Source: Hydrogenophaga sp. RAC07 (lineage in GTDB: Bacteria; Pseudomonadota; Gammaproteobacteria; Burkholderiales; Burkholderiaceae_C). From it: DNA of 64,000 bases. Under the pieces are notes generated by a model. The model worked only from the letters and a program-made list of their open reading frames with translations. It ran no database searches and was not told where the DNA came from. This document shows positions 53,827-61,484 of this stretch, piece after piece (positions within the stretch are counted from its first letter, which is position 1; each line of letters starts with the position of its first letter). The DNA lies in the NCBI RefSeq assembly GCF_001713375.1, contig NZ_CP016449.1, positions 2,976,001 through 3,040,000 of the forward strand, given 5' to 3'. The translations under genes and the position numbers were made by a program.

Positions 53827-55488
53827 TCACAAAGTGCGCACCTTGAAATTGATCATCATCCCCGCGTCTTCATGTTCAAGGTTGTGGCAATGAAAGAGGT
53901 AAGTCTGGTCACCTGGGAAATCGTGCGAAAAGTCGATTGCGATGCGCACCGTCTCACCCGGCCACACGAGGACGGTGTCTTTCCAGCCCAGGTCACTGAC
54001 AGTTCTGCCCTTGCCAAAACGCGCCATGTCCGACAACTGGGGCGGGCTGTTCAAGCGTTCGAGTACCTGGAACGAAAACCCGTGGAGATGCATCGGGTGC
54101 GGCATGCCCAATGCCGGGTTGCTGATCCGCCATATCTCCACCGCACCCTGCTTCACATCGAAGGCGATCTCGTCCATGCGGAAGGTGCGTCCGTTGATGA
54201 GGAAGCGCATGGCTTGCATCGACAGTTCGATCTGTCGCTCGGCAGCGCCTTCGCTGCGCAGCGGCTGGATCCTGGACAGCGTTGCTGGCAGTGGGGCTGT
54301 GATGCGCTCCCCGGACACCACCGAAAGCTTGAGCACGTTGAAAGTCTCACCCAGCGCCAACCGTGACGAACCCATGCCGGCCATCATCTGGCCCATGCCC
54401 GGGCCGCCCATGTTGCCCGCAGCCCCTTCATTCTCCATCGGGTCGAAAGACAAGCTCTTCAGAAACACAGTGTCCCCGGGTTGTGCCTGGGCGGCATCGA
54501 ACAGCACATCAAGGCGCTCGCCAGGCGCCAGAAAGGCTTGGGTCACCACCTCTGGTTTTTCGATCAAGCCACCGTCAGTACCGATGACGGTAAAGGGCAG
54601 CAAGGTATCGCCTCGGGCGAAGGCCAGTCGGTAGATGCGGGCATTCGATCCGTTGAGCAGCCGCAGCCGGTAGGTGCGTGGGGTGACCTCGTGCACCGCA
54701 TTCGGCGTCAGGTTCGCCAGCACGATGTCACCCAGCCAGCCCATCATCGATTCGTGCATGTCGGGCTGGTACACCAGGTGGCCTAGTGCGTCGAACCGTT
54801 TGTCTTGGATCACCAGCGGGAGGTCTGTCACACCCAGCTTCAGGTCGAGCGCCTTTGCCAACTTGCGTTGGTCTTCGTCATCCACCAGGAAAAAACTCGC
54901 CAGGCCGTTGTAAGCCTGCTTGGCGGTCAGCTCGTGCGCGTGGGTGTGATACCAGTAGGTGCCGCCACGGTTGCGCACTATGAAGTCGTATTCATAGCGC
55001 GCTCCCGGCGCGATGGTGTCGCCGGGATGGCCGTCCATCCTGGCCGGTGTGTGCAGTCCGTGCCAGTGGATGATGGTCGGCTCGGTCAAGCCATTGTCCA
55101 AGCGGGCGGTGAAACGCGCGCCGCTCTCGATGCGCAGGATAGGGTTCTGGAAAGTCACTCCACCGTGCTCGGTCTGGTACTGCAAGAAGGGCGAAGGGCC
55201 TTGTGATGGCGGACCGGGTAGCAGCGGGAAGCTGGCCGCCGTGGCGCGCAGCGTCAGCGGCCCGGACACGCTGAGCACACCGAACGGCCCGCTGGCGACC
55301 GGGATGAAGAGCTTTTGCCGGAAATTCTCGGCAGCCACCGGATCAAAGGGGTAGTGGCGAAACGGCCCGACGCCCAAGGCCTGCGAGCCATGCATGCCAC
55401 GCGACCCGAAAGCGGTCCACACGGCGGCTCCCGCACCGGCCACAGCCACCAGACCACCCAACTGAATCAGTTGTCTTCTTTTCAACAT
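53827..55488 (-). CDS. Multicopper oxidase (CueO/CopA-like)
   Basis: A 553-residue periplasmic copper oxidase with a twin-arginine-like signal (LKRRQLIQLGG). All four copper-binding motifs are seen: IIHWHGLHTP, YWYHTHAHEL, HPMHLHGFSF and FHCHNLEHEDAGM. A methionine-rich loop (GNMGGPGMGQMMAGMG, near residue 360) resembles the Cu(I)-binding insert of CueO. It probably oxidises Cu(I) to less toxic Cu(II). It ends a leftward operon after a SHOCT protein and a DUF302 protein. Start ATG 55488. Confidence 0.93.
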   Translation of the reverse strand: MLKRRQLIQLGGLVAVAGAGAAVWTAFGSRGMHGSQALGVGPFRHYPFDPVAAENFRQKLFIPVASGPFGVLSVSGPLTLRATAASFPLLPGPPSQGPSPFLQYQTEHGGVTFQNPILRIESGARFTARLDNGLTEPTIIHWHGLHTPARMDGHPGDTIAPGARYEYDFIVRNRGGTYWYHTHAHELTAKQAYNGLASFFLVDDEDQRKLAKALDLKLGVTDLPLVIQDKRFDALGHLVYQPDMHESMMGWLGDIVLANLTPNAVHEVTPRTYRLRLLNGSNARIYRLAFARGDTLLPFTVIGTDGGLIEKPEVVTQAFLAPGERLDVLFDAAQAQPGDTVFLKSLSFDPMENEGAAGNMGGPGMGQMMAGMGSSRLALGETFNVLKLSVVSGERITAPLPATLSRIQPLRSEGAAERQIELSMQAMRFLINGRTFRMDEIAFDVKQGAVEIWRISNPALGMPHPMHLHGFSFQVLERLNSPPQLSDMARFGKGRTVSDLGWKDTVLVWPGETVRIAIDFSHDFPGDQTYLFHCHNLEHEDAGMMINFKVRTL

Positions 55489-55500
55489 AAGGGACTTTCT

Positions 55501-55734
55501 TCAGTTGTCGCGGTCAAGCAATGCTTTGTGTTCTTCGTACTGCTGGGGTGTGATCGCCCCGCTGGCCAGTCGCCTGCGCAGCAACTGGTGCGGCGTCTCC
55601 CGAGGCGTGTCGTCTGTCTCTTTGCCACCCGGGTCCGGGCGTTGCCAGACGTAAAACAGCGCGGCGCCAATCGCCAGCAGCAGGATCCACCATCCGCCAT
55701 GCATACCCATCATGTAACCATAGCCATTGAACAT
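55501..55734 (-). CDS. Small SHOCT-domain membrane protein
   Basis: A 77-residue protein with one N-terminal membrane segment (HGGWWILLLAIGAALFYVW) preceded by a Met/Tyr/Gly-rich start (MFNGYGYMMGMHGG), and a C-terminal SHOCT motif (LLRRRLASGAITPQQYEEHKALL). SHOCT proteins are small, often envelope-linked, with unclear roles. Met-rich N-terminus could bind copper. It lies 12 bases after DUF302 and 12 bases before the multicopper oxidase. Confidence 0.8.
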   Translation of the reverse strand: MFNGYGYMMGMHGGWWILLLAIGAALFYVWQRPDPGGKETDDTPRETPHQLLRRRLASGAITPQQYEEHKALLDRDN

Positions 55735-55745
55735 GGAGCTCTCCT

Positions 55746-56201
55746 TCAAGGGTGAACAGGTGAAGCCGCAGGGGTCAGCGCAGAACGCACCCGCTCGAGC
55801 CGCTGGCGAACTTCGTGCGCGACGCGTGCCACTTCAGGATTGCAGGTCATCTGCATCACTGCGACCGGGTCCATGAAACCGACAACAAGTTGGCCATCGG
55901 GTTTTGCCCGCACGATGACGTTGCACGGCAGCAGCAGGCCGATGTCGGGTTCCGCCTCCAGCGCCCGGTGGGCCAGCGGTGGATTGCAGGCACCCAGGAT
56001 TCGGTAGGGTGGCCCGTCAATACCCAGCTTGGCCTTCAAGGTGGCCTGGACGTCGATCTCGGTAAGGATGCCGAAGCCTTCCGCCTTGAGCGCTTCGGTC
56101 ACCAGGGCAACCCCCTGCGCGAAGGCCTGCGGTGGCAGGACACAGTGAAATCCGTAGCCGGAAGAAGGCGGCGTGGCCGCATTGTCTTTGGGGTGGTTCA
56201 T
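55746..56201 (-). CDS. DUF302 family protein
   Basis: A 151-residue DUF302 protein. Typical blocks are [35 protein letters not shown] and [12 protein letters not shown], with two conserved Cys. The family fold is known but the function is not; members often occur with copper or redox genes, as here. No signal peptide is evident at ATG 56201. It precedes the SHOCT gene in the leftward operon. Confidence 0.85.
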   Translation of the reverse strand: MNHPKDNAATPPSSGYGFHCVLPPQAFAQGVALVTEALKAEGFGILTEIDVQATLKAKLGIDGPPYRILGACNPPLAHRALEAEPDIGLLLPCNVIVRAKPDGQLVVGFMDPVAVMQMTCNPEVARVAHEVRQRLERVRSALTPAASPVHP

Positions 56202-56289
56202 GACACTGTCCTCACGGTGTGGGTGAAAAGGAGGCGTAGGCGTGCTGGTTTCATGGGAACTCCTGGTTCATTGGAGGGTTGGAGAGGAG

Positions 56290-56309
56290 CGCGCCGAGTG
56301 CTCGGCGCG
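56290..56309. other. GC-rich perfect hairpin in the operon leader gap
   Basis: CGCGCCGAG-TG-CTCGGCGCG forms a perfect nine-base inverted repeat in the 230-bp gap between the exported-protein gene and DUF302. No U-tract follows on either strand, so it is not a simple terminator; it could stabilise or process the leftward transcript or be an attenuator. Nothing else was recognised in 56202-56431. Confidence 0.55.
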
Positions 56310-56431
56310 AGGCGCTGCCCACTGGTTGGCTTCAGGTGGATAAGTCCTGCGCACACGGGGACAAGACAGTCCCGATGAAGAGCGGACGGTGTCCCGAACA
56401 GCCCGATGGCTGGGGCCAGACAACAAGGTGG

Positions 56432-56806
56432 CTACAGCGAGAGTCGCGAGTAGCGAACCCTGAGGGGGAGACCGACGATGGGTACCGTCGCTCCGATCAT
56501 TCGGCCAGGAGGCGAGGCGCTTTGCGGCGAACCCGTCCACAGGGTAGCAAACCAAGGCGCCCAACCTGGATCGACGTGGTCAACGATCGAGCAAGCCTTG
56601 GGCAGCGCTTGCGCTCCCTCATCGCAGACCTTCAGGCACGACTCCCTGCCGGCATTCGAGTGCTCGTCCTGGACTGCCGAGATGTGGCGCGCAGGCGAGT
56701 CAAGCAAGCAGGCGTTCGCGACGCCCGAAGCCAACGCGAACACCCACACCATCAACAACACCCATGTGGTGATGCGCTTCGTCCGGATGCCGGTGGAGAT
56801 TTTCAT
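56432..56806 (-). CDS. Small exported Cys-containing protein of unknown function
   Basis: A 124-residue protein with a positively charged start and a hydrophobic segment (WVLLMVWVFALASGVANA) that looks like a signal peptide, leaving a short mature part with four Cys (ACLLDSP, ESCLKVCDEG, LPKACSIV). Cysteine-containing small exported proteins next to copper oxidases could bind metal, but this is inference. ATG 56806 is preferred over a longer upstream frame. It is first in the leftward copper-oxidase operon, behind an FNR-type box. Confidence 0.7.
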   Translation of the reverse strand: MKISTGIRTKRITTWVLLMVWVFALASGVANACLLDSPARHISAVQDEHSNAGRESCLKVCDEGAQALPKACSIVDHVDPGWAPWFATLWTGSPQSASPPGRMIGATVPIVGLPLRVRYSRLSL

Positions 56807-56859
56807 GGTGAATGTCTTTTGCCTGGGGACTAGGCTAAGGACGTACCACGACAAATCGA

Positions 56860-56873
56860 TTGATCTACGTCAA
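56860..56873. promoter_or_regulatory. FNR/ANR-type box upstream of the copper-oxidase operon
   Basis: TTGAT-CTAC-GTCAA matches the FNR consensus TTGAT-N4-ATCAA at nine of ten positions. On the leftward strand a TAGCCT hexamer lies where a -10 element would be if the box is centred at -41.5, the class II activation geometry, and the predicted start would be about 19 bases before the 56806 ATG. Oxygen-limited expression of the small exported protein, DUF302, SHOCT and multicopper oxidase genes is suggested. Confidence 0.6.
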
Positions 56874-57020
56874 GTAAATCCCGAAATGTGAGCAACGGGA
56901 TGTGACCTGCACCCAATCGTGATCCATAGGCCGCCCGTTCGAACTGGATATAGGTGCGCAGCATGCTTTGCATGATGCGCCACGTTGATATCGCCGTATG
57001 TGCGATTTCGAACGCAAGGC

Positions 57021-58352
57021 TTATGTTCTGCTGTCCTTGCCGGGCCAATGCGGGTGCTGGTCATCCAGCACAAAGGTGTGCGCATGGCGCACCCTATCCC
57101 CGCTGGCGACAGCACCCAGCATGTGTGCATGTCCTGCTGGCAAATCTGCGTGGTTATGCTCAATCACTTCGGGGTCTTGCACCGGCCAGACCCGAGATGC
57201 CACCCACGCAGCCAGTGCACCAGCTCCACCCAGGACTACAAAGCTCACAGGCATGCCGAAGCGCGCGCCCAGCCAGCCGGCCAGGGGATAGAACAACAAC
57301 CAGCAGGCATGCGAGAGCGCGAACTGAGCGGCGAAAAGCGCTGGCCGGTCCTCGGGGTGGGCGGAGCGCCGCAACAGGCGCCCTGAGGGTGTCTGCGCGG
57401 TGGAGTAACCCAGACCGAGCACGAACCACAACGCCATCAACGAGCTGTGTCCGCTCACGAAGATTCCAGCAAACAGACCCACAACCATCACCCCGATGCC
57501 TCCGAGCATGGCCGTGCGATCGGTCAGTTGCTCCAACAAACGCGGCAAGGCCAGTGCGGCCACCATGGAGCCAGCGCCGAAACTGGCGAGCGCCAAGGCC
57601 ACCGCGCTCTGGCTCAAGCCCAACCCCGCTTGCACGATCACCACGGTGTTGACAAACACCATGGAACCCGCCGCAGCCACACCCGCACTGACGGCCAGCA
57701 AGCCGCGCAAGCGGGGCGTGGCCAGGTAGATGCGCATGCCGCGGGTCGTTCGGTCGTAGATGCCGCGGCGCGGCGCTGCCGGATGCGCCGGCAAGACCAC
57801 CGACACCACGAGCGCGGCCGAAACCAGGAAGCCCACCACCGTGCCCGCGAACAGATCGTGAAAACCGATGACGGTGAGCAAGGCGGCCGCCAGCATCGGG
57901 CTGACCAGGCTCTCCATGTCGTAGGCCAGGCGCGAGAGCGACAGGGCCTTGGTGTAGTCCTTCTCATCCGGCAGCACATCGGGGATGGTGGCCTGGAAGG
58001 TGGGGGTGAAAGCGGCCGACGCCGCCTGCAACACAAAGATCAACACGTACACCTCCCAGATCTGGGAGACGAACGGCAGCAGCAGCGCCACGGCAGCGCG
58101 CACGAGGTCCAGTGCGACCAGCATGGTGCGCCGGGGCAGGCGATCCGCAAACGCAGCGGCCACGGGCGCCACCCCCACATAGGCAATCATCTTGATGGCC
58201 AGCGCCGTGCCCAGCACCATGCCCGCGTTGTCGCCGGCAAGCTCAAAGGCCAGCAGGCCCATCGCCACCGTGGCCAGCCCGGTCCCGATCAAGGCGATCA
58301 CCTGCGCGGCAAACAGATGGCGGTAGGTGCGGTGGGACAGAATTTTGAGCAT
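57021..58352 (-). CDS. MFS transporter with His-rich C-terminal tail
   Basis: A 443-residue major facilitator with about twelve hydrophobic segments and the family loop ADRLPRRTMLVALD between TM2 and TM3. The last 50 residues form a His-rich tail (EHNHADLPAGHAHML, RHAHTFVLDDQHPHWP), reminiscent of NreB/NrsD nickel exporters. It follows a CsoR/RcnR-type regulator gene by 59 bases on the same strand. It probably exports a divalent or monovalent metal. Which metal (nickel, cobalt, copper) cannot be fixed from sequence. Confidence 0.85.
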   Translation of the reverse strand: MLKILSHRTYRHLFAAQVIALIGTGLATVAMGLLAFELAGDNAGMVLGTALAIKMIAYVGVAPVAAAFADRLPRRTMLVALDLVRAAVALLLPFVSQIWEVYVLIFVLQAASAAFTPTFQATIPDVLPDEKDYTKALSLSRLAYDMESLVSPMLAAALLTVIGFHDLFAGTVVGFLVSAALVVSVVLPAHPAAPRRGIYDRTTRGMRIYLATPRLRGLLAVSAGVAAAGSMVFVNTVVIVQAGLGLSQSAVALALASFGAGSMVAALALPRLLEQLTDRTAMLGGIGVMVVGLFAGIFVSGHSSLMALWFVLGLGYSTAQTPSGRLLRRSAHPEDRPALFAAQFALSHACWLLFYPLAGWLGARFGMPVSFVVLGGAGALAAWVASRVWPVQDPEVIEHNHADLPAGHAHMLGAVASGDRVRHAHTFVLDDQHPHWPGKDSRT

Positions 58353-58411
58353 GTGCCGGTCTTGTGTGGTGCGTCTTGGTCAAAGAATTCGATTCAACAA
58401 CTGCATACGAC

Positions 58412-58690
58412 TCAGAGGTAACGGGTGATTTCTCTGAACTCGTCCATCGAATGGCGCTGACCCGCGCCGAGAGGTCCGACGAGGTGTTCAAGGCAGTGAT
58501 CCAGGTGGTCCTGGATCAGGGCCTTCTTGGCCTGCTGAATCGCCTTCTCCACTGCCTGCAGTTGCTGCGCAACGTCAAGACAGGTGCGCCCCTGTGTCAA
58601 CATGTCTATCGTGCTGCTCAGGTGTCCATTGGCCCTTCGCAGGCGTTTGATGATCGCCGGATGGGAGGTATGTGTGTGCGGTTGTTTCAT
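58412..58690 (-). CDS. CsoR/RcnR-family metal-sensing repressor
   Basis: A 92-residue all-helical repressor of the CsoR/RcnR/FrmR family. Cys37, His62 and Cys66 have the 25- and 4-residue spacing of the Cu(I) site of CsoR, and the N-terminus is His-rich (HTHTSH), as in nickel/cobalt sensors RcnR/InrS. The metal is thus ambiguous. Known family members bind G-tract inverted repeats; one lies at 58702-58714 immediately upstream. The His-tailed MFS gene follows 59 bases downstream. Confidence 0.9.
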   Translation of the reverse strand: MKQPHTHTSHPAIIKRLRRANGHLSSTIDMLTQGRTCLDVAQQLQAVEKAIQQAKKALIQDHLDHCLEHLVGPLGAGQRHSMDEFREITRYL

Positions 58691-58701
58691 GATGATCGTA
58701 T

Positions 58702-58724
58702 CCCCTCAGGGGGGTTACTATAAT
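58702..58724. promoter_or_regulatory. G-tract operator with divergent -10 elements
   Basis: CCCCTCAGGGGGG (58702-58714) is an inverted-repeat G-tract like CsoR/RcnR operators. It sits directly in the 17-base spacer before a perfect TATAAT (58719-58724) directed rightward to the His-rich small protein; on the other strand TATAGT (58722-58717) points leftward to the repressor gene, with the G-tract between it and the ATG. One repressor molecule could thus shut both directions. The rightward -35 is weak. Confidence 0.6.
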
Positions 58725-58758
58725 CCACCGGTCTTCAACACTAATCCCGCTCAACTCC

Positions 58759-59163
58759 ATGATCCACTGCTCCCCGTATTCTTTGCTGCCCTCCCAGGCG
58801 GCACTGGGCATGCGGTGGATGGTGTTGATCGTGATCGTGGTCGGCACGATCATTTCTTCGATCGGGTTGACAAGCTCCCATGGACTGGCGGCCATTTCGG
58901 CGGGACACACTTCAACAACACTTGCTGCCGACGAGCCACATGGACATACGCACGGCGACCAAGGCGATGAGGTAGCAGTGGTTGAAGACCTTCTGGGTGG
59001 CGACCATGCGCATCACGCGGTAGATCACTCGCACGACAAGGCCCATGCTCTGCCTGCGGGCTGGCACGCTGCGTCAACGCAAGCGCCAGCTTGGTGTAGG
59101 CAGGTCCGACCATGGGTTGAAATGGTGCAGGCGTCCCGGCTAGAACGTCCTCCGATGGCCTGA
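58759..59163 (+). CDS. Small His-rich exported/membrane protein
   Basis: A 134-residue protein with a hydrophobic N-terminal segment (MRWMVLIVIVVGTIISSIGL) followed by two His clusters (PHGHTHGDQ and DHAHHAVDHSHDKAHA) and a Trp/Arg-rich end. An alternative start is ATG 58810. No domain is recognised. The His clusters suggest metal binding outside the membrane. It is the first gene rightward of the G-tract operator, so it should be derepressed with the MFS exporter. The family could be a periplasmic metal carrier, which is inferred. Confidence 0.7.
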   Translation: MIHCSPYSLLPSQAALGMRWMVLIVIVVGTIISSIGLTSSHGLAAISAGHTSTTLAADEPHGHTHGDQGDEVAVVEDLLGGDHAHHAVDHSHDKAHALPAGWHAASTQAPAWCRQVRPWVEMVQASRLERPPMA

Positions 59164-59228
59164 GGCCACTCTTGCTCTTGCGCTGCCCTTCGCAGTGCTC
59201 CCATTCCTTTCAGACCATTGGAGTCTTC

Positions 59229-59966
59229 ATGCACGGCCTTCTTCAAGACAGGCTGCCACGTTCGCCATGGGCGATTTGGCAATCCCGTCTCTTGCTTCCT
59301 TCAATCCTCTTCCTTTGTTTGCTCTTCGGAACCTCCGATGTCTGGGCCCATGCGGTGACCGCTGGTGACAAGGGCTACATACAGGAAATCTCTGGCGTCA
59401 ATCTGCTGCCCTTCATGTATCTCGGGGCCAAGCACATGATGACCGGCTACGACCACCTGCTTTTCCTGTTCGGGGTGATCTTCTTCCTGTACCGGCTCTC
59501 GCACATCGGTCTCTACGTAAGCCTGTTCGCGCTGGGTCACTCCACCACGATGATCCTGGGCGTGTATTTCAACGTCGGGATCAACAGCTACCTGATCGAC
59601 GCAATTATTGGTTTGTCGGTTGTCTACAAGGCGCTGGACAACCTTGGTGCCTTCCAACGCTGGCTCGGATTCCAGCCCAACACCAAGGTCGCAACGTTGG
59701 TGTTTGGTCTGTTCCACGGTTTCGGGCTGGCCACCAAGATCATCGAGTACGAGATCTCACCCGACGGCCTGGTGCCCAACCTGCTCGCCTTCAACGTGGG
59801 CGTAGAAATCGGTCAACTGCTGGCGCTCACCGTCATCCTGATCGGCATGAGCTACTGGCGCCGCACGCCCAGTTTTGTCCGCAACGCCTACACAGCCAAC
59901 GTCGCCATGATGAGCGCGGGCTTCATTTTGGTGGGCATGCAGCTCACCGGTTACTTCGTATCGTGA
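59229..59966 (+). CDS. HupE/UreJ-like membrane protein
   Basis: A 245-residue membrane protein with at least six hydrophobic segments. The block GYDHLLFLFGVIFFL and FALGHSTTMILG and FGLFHGFGLATKI match the second HupE/UreJ family, which includes nickel/cobalt permease relatives and uncharacterised envelope proteins. The Cys-free N-terminal segment is a signal-anchor. It follows the His-rich small gene and precedes the anchored protein. ATG 59229 has a GGAG site. Metal uptake or sensing is inferred from family. Confidence 0.83.
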   Translation: MHGLLQDRLPRSPWAIWQSRLLLPSILFLCLLFGTSDVWAHAVTAGDKGYIQEISGVNLLPFMYLGAKHMMTGYDHLLFLFGVIFFLYRLSHIGLYVSLFALGHSTTMILGVYFNVGINSYLIDAIIGLSVVYKALDNLGAFQRWLGFQPNTKVATLVFGLFHGFGLATKIIEYEISPDGLVPNLLAFNVGVEIGQLLALTVILIGMSYWRRTPSFVRNAYTANVAMMSAGFILVGMQLTGYFVS

Positions 59967-59986
59967 ACACCCAAGGAATACCGACC

Positions 59987-60652
59987 ATGTACAACGCTGA
60001 AACGCCCTTGCGCGCCGAACTTCCATCTTCCTCAAAGCTGCTGCGCTCCACGCTTCTGGCCGCCATCTCCGCCATCGTGATTCTGGTGGCGATCGTGCTG
60101 CCTGCCGAGTACGGCGTGGACCCCACCGGTGTTGGCCGCGTGCTGCGCATGACCGAGATGGGCGAAATCAAGCAACAGCTGGCAGCAGAAGCCGCTGCGG
60201 ATGCAAGTGCCACACCCGTTGGCAGTCCTGCCTCAACGGTTGCAGCCGTCCCAGCGAACGCCGGTACGGCAGTCTCCGGAACGCCCAAGGCACTCGATGT
60301 GATTCAGAAGACTGCGGTAGCGCCTGTAGCTAACTCAACATGGCGCGACGAATTGACGTTCACCCTGACCCCGGGCGAAGGCAAAGAAATCAAACTGCGC
60401 ATGACTGAGGGTGAAAAGGCCGAGTTCCAGTGGATCGTCAATGGCGGCTCGGTCAACTACGACACGCACGGAGACGGTGGCGGGCGCTCCATCAGCTACG
60501 AAAAGGGCCGCAGCGTGCCAGCCGACGACGGAGCACTGGTGGCAGCGTTCACCGGCAACCATGGCTGGTACTGGCGCAACCGGGGTCCATCGGATGTGAA
60601 GGTCGTGCTCCGGACCCGCGGCCAATACACCGACATCAAGCAGGTTCAGTGA
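59987..60652 (+). CDS. Membrane-anchored exported protein
   Basis: A 221-residue protein with a cytoplasmic 25-residue N-terminus, one transmembrane segment (LLAAISAIVILVAIVLPAEYG), an Ala/Pro-rich linker (about residues 70-105), and a conserved C-terminal domain (DELTFTLTPGEGKEIKLRM, GEKAEFQWIVNGG, GNHGWYWRNRG). ATG 59987 has an AAGGAAT site. The domain looks like a beta-sandwich accessory protein; it often stands next to HupE-like genes. Role unknown. Confidence 0.75.
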   Translation: MYNAETPLRAELPSSSKLLRSTLLAAISAIVILVAIVLPAEYGVDPTGVGRVLRMTEMGEIKQQLAAEAAADASATPVGSPASTVAAVPANAGTAVSGTPKALDVIQKTAVAPVANSTWRDELTFTLTPGEGKEIKLRMTEGEKAEFQWIVNGGSVNYDTHGDGGGRSISYEKGRSVPADDGALVAAFTGNHGWYWRNRGPSDVKVVLRTRGQYTDIKQVQ

Positions 60653-60655
60653 CCT

Positions 60656-60675
60656 GAGGCGGGGAGCTGCGCCTC
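60656..60675 (+). terminator. GC-rich hairpin after the anchored-protein gene
   Basis: GAGGCG and CGCCTC form a six-base inverted repeat with an eight-base loop, three bases after the stop of the 59987 gene. No run of T follows, so intrinsic termination is weak at best. The rest of the gap to 60848 shows no gene. Confidence 0.3.
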
Positions 60676-60848
60676 CAGGGCAGTTCCCTTGAAAGCGGGC
60701 CACTGGCAGAACCTCGCGAACCTTGGCGAAATGGCTTCCTCGTTCACGACGCCCTGCAAGTGGCTCATCAGAATGCAGGCACTCACCCGCTGCACCAAGC
60801 AAAGCAGGCGTAGTGAGGGTGATTGATGTCCCAAGGAAGGATTCATTC

Positions 60849-61424
60849 GTGTCTTTGTCCACCGACCAAAGTGTCTTCCTCAAGAGCTGGCTGAAACGTC
60901 CCATGAGGACCGGCGCGGTTGCGCCCTCCAGCAACGCGTTGGCGCGTCTCATCACGCGCGATATCTTGCCTGGCGCAGGACCCGTGATCGAACTGGGCCC
61001 AGGAACTGGGGCCTTCACACGGTGCATCCTTGCCAAGGGAGTGCCCCAGTGTGATCTCACGTTGGTGGAGAACAGCCCGGACTTCACGGCGCTGCTGCGA
61101 CAGCGCTTTCCCGAGGCACGCCTGCTGGACATGGATGTGACACGCATGCGGAGGTGGCACGACCCGTGGCGGTCGATGCAGGCGCAGGCCGTGATTTCCG
61201 GCTTGCCACTGCTGACCATGGGTGTTCGCGCACAGTGGAACGTGGTCGGCGCCTGCATGCAAAGCTTGCAAGCTGGGGCAGCGCTGTACCAGTTCACCTA
61301 CATGACCCGATGCCCGATTGCACCCGAGATACTGACCCGAATGAACCTGAAGGCAGAACGCATCGGAAGCTCGCTTCTCAACTTGCCACCCGCCTCGGTG
61401 TATCGAATCGCACTGAACACTTGA
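60849..61424 (+). CDS. Class I SAM methyltransferase (PmtA-like)
   Basis: A 191-residue methyltransferase. The SAM loop is VIELGPGTGAFTRCIL near residue 45, followed by LTLVENSPDF (acidic residue for the ribose) and ISGLPLLTM, in the order of PmtA-type phosphatidylethanolamine N-methyltransferases and related rRNA adenine methyltransferase-like proteins. GTG 60849 has an AAGGAAGG site at 60834 and gives the family length. It is separated by 196 bases from the anchored protein and convergent with the CusS-like gene. Lipid modification in response to metal stress is conceivable; unproven. Confidence 0.82.
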   Translation: MSLSTDQSVFLKSWLKRPMRTGAVAPSSNALARLITRDILPGAGPVIELGPGTGAFTRCILAKGVPQCDLTLVENSPDFTALLRQRFPEARLLDMDVTRMRRWHDPWRSMQAQAVISGLPLLTMGVRAQWNVVGACMQSLQAGAALYQFTYMTRCPIAPEILTRMNLKAERIGSSLLNLPPASVYRIALNT

Positions 61425-61484
61425 GTTCAGCACTGGCCTGGGAAAAACCGTCCTCGAAGTGCTACAGCGCTGCAGCCAGAAAGG

